DNA of 24,212 nt, taken from positions 1 through 24,212 of the forward strand of contig JAHYJF010000017.1 of assembly GCA_019428955.1 (NCBI GenBank), read 5' to 3'. The translations under genes and the position numbers were made by a program. Position 1 is the first letter of the stretch. Each line of letters opens with the position of its first letter. Positions 20,453 to 24,212 of this stretch are shown piece by piece. The notes below the pieces were generated by a model. That model was given only the letters and a program-made list of their open reading frames with translations, ran no database searches and was not told where the DNA came from. The stretch comes from Burkholderiaceae bacterium. GTDB taxonomy: Bacteria; Pseudomonadota; Gammaproteobacteria; Burkholderiales; Burkholderiaceae_E.

Positions 20453-20945
20453 CGCTTCGCTCCAGGTAGACGACGATAAAGGCGACGATGGCGTCGGGAT
20501 CATTGATGTCCAGCAGCGGCAGGCCGGTTGCGATTTCCTCGTCGCTCGCCACCGCGATGATAAATGGGTCTTCGGGGTGGAGCAGCGGCTTGCCGCTCGC
20601 GCTCCGATGGACTTCGATCTTGGGAATCTCGGCGCGTTTGTAACCCTCGACCAGGACCAGGTCGCAGGGCGACAGGTATCCCACCTGCTCAGCGAGACGG
20701 GGCTCCGGGTCGCCGCGCAGTTCGTGCATCAACACCCAGCGCTGGTCGGAGGTGATCAGCACCTCGCTGGCGCCAGCCTCGCGGTGGCGATACGAGTCCT
20801 TACCCGGCGTGTCGACATCGAACTCGTGGTGCGCGTGCTTGATCAGCGCCACCCGCAGCCCGCGGGCGATCAGACGCGGGATCAGCTGTTCGATCAGCGT
20901 CGTCTTGCCGGAACCCGAGAACCCGGCGAATCCGAATACGTGCAT
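20427..20945 (-). CDS. mobB: Molybdopterin-guanine dinucleotide biosynthesis adaptor MobB
   Basis: MobB is a P-loop GTP-binding protein that assists MobA in forming the molybdopterin guanine dinucleotide cofactor. The 172-residue sequence has the Walker A GFSGSGKTT (8-16), the following LIEQLIPRLIARGLRVALIKHAHHEFDVDTPGKDSYRHREAGA (17-59), which is a hallmark of the family, and the Walker B-like DLVLVEGYK (95-103). Its presence suggests that bis-MGD enzymes (for example DMSO-reductase family members) are made. It is the first gene of the cluster, with its 3' end overlapping moeA by 26 bp. A purine-rich GGGGGCGGGG precedes the ATG. Confidence 0.94.
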   Translation of the reverse strand: MHVFGFAGFSGSGKTTLIEQLIPRLIARGLRVALIKHAHHEFDVDTPGKDSYRHREAGASEVLITSDQRWVLMHELRGDPEPRLAEQVGYLSPCDLVLVEGYKRAEIPKIEVHRSASGKPLLHPEDPFIIAVASDEEIATGLPLLDINDPDAIVAFIVVYLERSDEIITAPA

Positions 20946-20994
20946 GCCCCGCCCCCTGCAATTGGTGGATTCTAGCCGACGCGCCCAACACCAT

Positions 20995-21012
20995 TGCCAC
21001 TAATGGCATACT
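20995..21012 (+). promoter_or_regulatory. Possible extended -10 promoter with overlapping dyad upstream of the acyltransferase
   Basis: TGGCATACT (21004-21012) is a TGn extension plus CATACT. It overlaps the right arm of the inverted repeat TGCCA-N4-TGGCA (20995-21008), which could be an operator. No -35 is evident. The predicted start near 21019 leaves about 27 bases before the ATG at 21046. Confidence 0.3.
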
Positions 21013-21045
21013 GGCCGCGCTGGATCACACACCCTGGAGCGCCCG

Positions 21046-21639
21046 ATGTCACACCCGATCCGTCGACGACTGGCAGGGGCCGCGCTCCGAGTGCTGGGCT
21101 GGAAGATTGACTTCCACGGCTGGCCGGCGCCGCGAGGCGTGGTGGTCGCCTATCCGCACACCTCGAACTGGGACTTCGTCATCGGGCTGCTGGCCATCTG
21201 GTCGATCGAACTGGAGGTCAAGTTCGTCGGCAAGCACACCCTGTTTCGCTGGCCATTGGGCGCAGTCATGAGGTCCTGGGGCGGATTGCCGATCGATCGG
21301 CGCAGTCCGCAGGGTGCGATCCGCGCGCTCGCCGACCTGATTCGTACCGAGCCGTCGTGCTGGGTGGCGATCGCTCCTGAAGGCACCCGTCGCCTCACGC
21401 CGGGCTGGCGCAGCGGTTTCTATCACCTTGCGCAGGAACTCGACGCGCCGATCGGTCTGGGGGTAATCGATTACGGCAGCAAGCAGATAATTCTCAAGCG
21501 CTTCATCCGGTTGGGCACCGATTCCAGGGCTGCCGACACGATGATCGAGATTGCGCGCTACTACGCGCCGTTTCGTGGCCGCAAGCCGGGCAATGCCAGT
21601 CCGATCAGGCTGGTCGAGCGCCGCGACCGTAAGCAATGA
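21046..21639 (+). CDS. PlsC-like lysophospholipid/glycerolipid acyltransferase
   Basis: This 197-residue protein belongs to the PlsC acyltransferase superfamily, which moves acyl chains to lysophospholipids or related acceptors at the inner membrane. Motif I is H38-T-S-N-W-D43 (the catalytic H-x4-D), and motif III is the acceptor-binding APEGTRR with E112, G113, T114 and R115. The hydrophobic part near 44-54 may touch the membrane, but there is no full transmembrane anchor. It is shorter than true 1-acylglycerol-3-phosphate acyltransferases (about 240), so the acceptor is uncertain. The ATG has GGAG 7 bases upstream. It is a single plus-strand gene between mobB and thrC, with no lipid gene next to it. 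Confidence 0.88.
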   Translation: MSHPIRRRLAGAALRVLGWKIDFHGWPAPRGVVVAYPHTSNWDFVIGLLAIWSIELEVKFVGKHTLFRWPLGAVMRSWGGLPIDRRSPQGAIRALADLIRTEPSCWVAIAPEGTRRLTPGWRSGFYHLAQELDAPIGLGVIDYGSKQIILKRFIRLGTDSRAADTMIEIARYYAPFRGRKPGNASPIRLVERRDRKQ

Positions 21640-21659
21640 TCAAGCGCGCGCGTTAGGCG

Positions 21660-23081
21660 TCAGCGCGCCACGCAGCGCTCAGCCACGAAACGCTTGAGCA
21701 GGCGCAGGTCGGCCGGCATGCGGGTAAACCGCTGGGCGCGCTCCTCCAGGCCGGCGACTGCCTCGGGTCGCGGCGGTTCCACGCCGAGTGCTTCGCGAAT
21801 TGCCGCGGCGAATTTCACCGGCTGGGCGGTTTCCAGGCAAACCATCGGCACACCAGGTTCGCGGTATCGCTGGGCGACGTGCAAGCCGTCGGCGGTGTGG
21901 GTGTCGACCACGATCCCATAGCGCGCGCGGGTGTTGCGGATGGTCGCGATGCGATCGGCATGCCGGCTGGTTCCCGAAACCATGCCAAAGCGCTCGAGCG
22001 CCGCAAACTCAGCGCTGCCGGCGAGATCGAACGCACCGTCGCGCTCGAGGTGCAGCCACAGCGACGCGAGCCGATCGGGGTCGCGCTCGAGCAGGTCGTA
22101 GATGAAGCGCTCGAAGTTCGACGCCTTGCTGATGTCCATCGACGGGCTGCTGGTCTCGAAGGTTTCGCCCAAACCGCGCACCCGGTAACTGCCGGTGCGA
22201 AAGAACTCATCGAGGACGTCGTTCTCGTTGGTTGCCACCACCAGCCTGGCGATCGGCAGCCCCATCATCCGCGCGATGTGGCCGGCGAGCACATCGCCAA
22301 AATTGCCCGAGGGCACGCTGAAGGAGACCGTGCCTTGGTGATCGGTGGTGACGGCGAAATAGGCCTTGAAGTAATAGACCACCTGTGCCGCGACCCTGGC
22401 CCAGTTGATCGAATTGACGGAGCCGATCGAATAGCGCGTCTTGAACGCGAAATCGGCCGAGACTGCCTTGACCAGATCCTGGCAGTCGTCGAACACCCCG
22501 TCGATCGCAATATTGAAAATGTTGGGGTCGAGCAGCGAGTACATCTGGGCGCGCTGGAAAGGGCTCATGCGCCCATCAGGTGAGAGCATGAACACCCGCA
22601 CGTTGCGCTTGCCGCGCAAGGCATACTCGGCCGCGCTGCCCGTGTCTCCCGAGGTCGCGCCGAGCACATTGAGTTCGCGTCCTTCGCGCGCGAGCACGTA
22701 CTCGAACAGATTGCCGAGCAACTGCATCGCGACGTCCTTGAAGGCCAGAGTCGGGCCGTTGGACAGGCGCAGCAGGTGCAGGCCGGGCTCGAGTTCGATC
22801 ACCGGGGTGATTTCGTCCGAACCGAAAGCCTGGGCCGTGTAGGTGCGATCGATCAGCGCGCGCAGTTCGCCCGGCTCGATGTCGGTGGCGTAGCGGCTGA
22901 GAACCTCGAACGCCAATCCGCGATAGTCGAGCGCGCGCCAGCTCTCAAGAGCGGCTGGGTCAATCTGCGGGTAGTCCCGGGGCACCACCAGGCCGCCGTC
23001 GGGAGCAAGGCCGGCGAGCAGGATCTCGCTGAAGCCGGCCGGCTCCATCGCGCCACGGGTCGAGACGTAGCTCAGGTTCAT
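21660..23081 (-). CDS. thrC: Threonine synthase
   Basis: ThrC converts O-phosphohomoserine to threonine with pyridoxal phosphate, the last step of the pathway. The 473-residue protein is the longer, E. coli/yeast-like type with its own N-terminal domain (MNLSYVSTRG...GLAPDGGLVVP). The PLP lysine is K115 in SNGPTLAFKDVAMQ. The phosphate-binding GATSGDTGSAA stretch (about 140-150) and the SVPSGNFGDVLAGHIA motif are also present. Its ATG overlaps the hom stop codon by 4 bp (ATGA), so hom and thrC form one translationally coupled unit. It converges on the acyltransferase gene with a 20-base gap. Confidence 0.97.
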   Translation of the reverse strand: MNLSYVSTRGAMEPAGFSEILLAGLAPDGGLVVPRDYPQIDPAALESWRALDYRGLAFEVLSRYATDIEPGELRALIDRTYTAQAFGSDEITPVIELEPGLHLLRLSNGPTLAFKDVAMQLLGNLFEYVLAREGRELNVLGATSGDTGSAAEYALRGKRNVRVFMLSPDGRMSPFQRAQMYSLLDPNIFNIAIDGVFDDCQDLVKAVSADFAFKTRYSIGSVNSINWARVAAQVVYYFKAYFAVTTDHQGTVSFSVPSGNFGDVLAGHIARMMGLPIARLVVATNENDVLDEFFRTGSYRVRGLGETFETSSPSMDISKASNFERFIYDLLERDPDRLASLWLHLERDGAFDLAGSAEFAALERFGMVSGTSRHADRIATIRNTRARYGIVVDTHTADGLHVAQRYREPGVPMVCLETAQPVKFAAAIREALGVEPPRPEAVAGLEERAQRFTRMPADLRLLKRFVAERCVAR

Positions 23082-24212
23082 GCCAGTTCCTCGACGCGAA
23101 TGCGCACCACCTTGGACAGCACCGTCGGAAGCGCCTCGATGCGCGCGATCGCCAGCTTGATCTGGCGCTCGAACGTGACGTGGGTGAGCAGCACTATGTC
23201 GGTCTGTTCTTCGCCCTCGGCCGGTTCGCGCTGCAGCAGCGCATCGATCGAAATTCCCCCGTCGGCAAGGATCCGGGCGAGATCGGCGAGCACTCCTGGC
23301 TCGTCGGCTACCCGCAAGCGCAGGTAATAGGAAGTCAGGACCTCGTCCATCGCCAGGATCGGCAGATCGGAGATCGACTCGGCCTGGAAAGCGAGGTGCG
23401 GCACGCGGTTCTCGGGATCGGCAGTCAGCACCCGGGCGACATCGATCAGGTCGGCGACCACCGCGCTCGCGGTGGGCTCGGCGCCCGCGCCCTTGCCGTA
23501 ATACATGGTCTCGCCGACCGCGTCGCCCTTGACCCAGACGGCATTCATCGCGCCCTCGACGTTGGCGATCAGGCGGCGCGCCGGAATCAGCGTCGGATGC
23601 ACGCGCAGCTCGATGCCGTGCGCCCCCTCGCCGCTGTTACGGCGCCGGGTGATCGCCAGCAGCTTGATGCGATAGCCAAGCTGTTCGGCAAACTTGATGT
23701 CGGTCGACTCGAGCGCGGAGATGCCTTCGATGTAGCACTTGTCGAACTGCACCGGGATGCCGAACGCCAGTGCCGCCAGGATGGTCACCTTGTGGGCCGC
23801 GTCGACTCCCTCGATATCGAAGGTCGGATCGGCCTCGGCGTAGCCCAGGCGCTGGGCCTCGCCCAACACCGCGTCAAACGCCAGCCCCTTGTCGCGCATT
23901 TCCGAGAGAATGAAATTGGTCGTACCGTTGATGATCCCGGCAATCGATTCGATGCGGTTGGCGCTCAGCCCCTCGCGCAACGCCTTGATGATCGGAATGC
24001 CGCCGGCCACCGCCGCCTCGAACGCCACAATCACGCCCCGGCGCGAGGCGGCCGCGAAAATCTCGTTGCCATGCATCGCGAGCAGCGCCTTGTTGGCGGT
24101 TACCACATGCTTGCCGGCCTCGATCGCAGCCAGCACCAGCTTCAGCGCGACGCCCGTGCCGCCGATCAGTTCGACGACGATGTCGATCGCGGGATCGACG
24201 ACCACCGCGGCC
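23078..24212 (-). CDS. hom: Homoserine dehydrogenase, N-terminus missing at window edge
   Basis: Hom reduces aspartate semialdehyde to homoserine with NAD(P)H, feeding threonine and methionine synthesis. About 377 residues are present; the N-terminal Rossmann GxGxxG part (roughly 55-60 residues) lies beyond the right edge, and the GTG near 24205 is internal, not the start. Visible are ELIGGTGVALKLVLAAIEAGKHVVTANKALLA (end of the nucleotide domain), the catalytic-domain signatures INGTTNFILSEM and AEADPTFDIEGVDAAHK, with the conserved acidic and lysine residues. A C-terminal ACT domain opens LRLRVADEPGVLADLARILADGGISIDALLQ, so the enzyme is the threonine-regulated type. It overlaps thrC by 4 bp. 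Confidence 0.96.
   Translation of the reverse strand, partial: AAVVVDPAIDIVVELIGGTGVALKLVLAAIEAGKHVVTANKALLAMHGNEIFAAASRRGVIVAFEAAVAGGIPIIKALREGLSANRIESIAGIINGTTNFILSEMRDKGLAFDAVLGEAQRLGYAEADPTFDIEGVDAAHKVTILAALAFGIPVQFDKCYIEGISALESTDIKFAEQLGYRIKLLAITRRRNSGEGAHGIELRVHPTLIPARRLIANVEGAMNAVWVKGDAVGETMYYGKGAGAEPTASAVVADLIDVARVLTADPENRVPHLAFQAESISDLPILAMDEVLTSYYLRLRVADEPGVLADLARILADGGISIDALLQREPAEGEEQTDIVLLTHVTFERQIKLAIARIEALPTVLSKVVRIRVEELA

Noticed and set aside
20946..21045. Molybdenum cofactor riboswitch upstream of mobB
   Set aside because: The gap is only 100 bases and shows only a short dyad, without the multi-stem structure of the Moco RNA.
21640..21672. Bidirectional terminator between the acyltransferase and thrC
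   Set aside because: A GCGCGC inverted repeat exists but within simple GC alternation and without T runs on either side; too weak to call.
24205..24212. GTG at 24205 as the true start of hom
   Set aside because: The frame stays open to the window edge and the conserved nucleotide-binding N-terminus is missing, so the gene is truncated by the window.

Overview
The window is a 24.2 kb piece of a GC-rich bacterial chromosome, almost fully coding. Gene content and order (tpiA-secG-tRNA-Leu-nuoA..., ilvB-ilvN-ilvC followed by psd-pssA, a sigma factor/DUF3619/DUF3106 trio, and hom-thrC near a mobB-moeA-moaD-moaE cluster) look like a betaproteobacterium, probably of the Rhodocyclales/Accumulibacter type. 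That placement rests on recalled gene order and protein style, not on a search. I see no insertion sequence, prophage, CRISPR array or plasmid gene; this is a conserved core region.

Layout. 1-3495 (minus) is the start of the respiratory complex I operon, nuoA-B-C-D-E and the first 77 codons of nuoF, which runs off the left edge. 3588-3672 (minus) is tRNA-Leu(GAG). 3751-4981 (minus) is tpiA followed by secG, with a good sigma70-type promoter upstream of tpiA. 5044-6575 (minus) is psd-pssA, two consecutive steps of phosphatidylethanolamine synthesis, overlapping by 4 bp. 6636-9882 (minus) is ilvB-ilvN-ilvC. A 381-bp divergent control region follows. 10264-11863 (plus) is a three-gene cassette joined by ATGA overlaps: ECF-like sigma factor, one-span membrane protein (DUF3619), exported DUF3106 protein. 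11896-14160 (minus) is an AdiA-like amino acid decarboxylase and 14220-16826 (minus) is clpB with a clear sigma32-type heat-shock promoter. 16935-18062 (plus) is an Old Yellow Enzyme homologue. 18080-20945 (minus) is mobB-moeA-moaD-moaE-crcB. 21046-21639 (plus) is a small PlsC-type acyltransferase. 21660-24212 (minus) is hom (5' end cut by the right edge) and thrC.

How they work together. Most genes are housekeeping: aerobic respiration, central glycolysis, protein export, phospholipid synthesis, branched-chain and threonine synthesis, chaperone function and molybdenum cofactor maturation. The least explained part is the sigma/DUF3619/DUF3106 cassette, whose architecture (cytoplasmic sigma, membrane protein, exported protein) resembles an envelope signalling unit without a recognised anti-sigma factor. 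The control region it shares with ilvB carries a 14-bp-period direct repeat abutting the ilvB -35 box, a perfect 13-bp palindrome downstream of the -10, a hairpin and a possible upstream ORF. No overtly new system is proven here; the cassette and this control region are the best candidates for follow-up.
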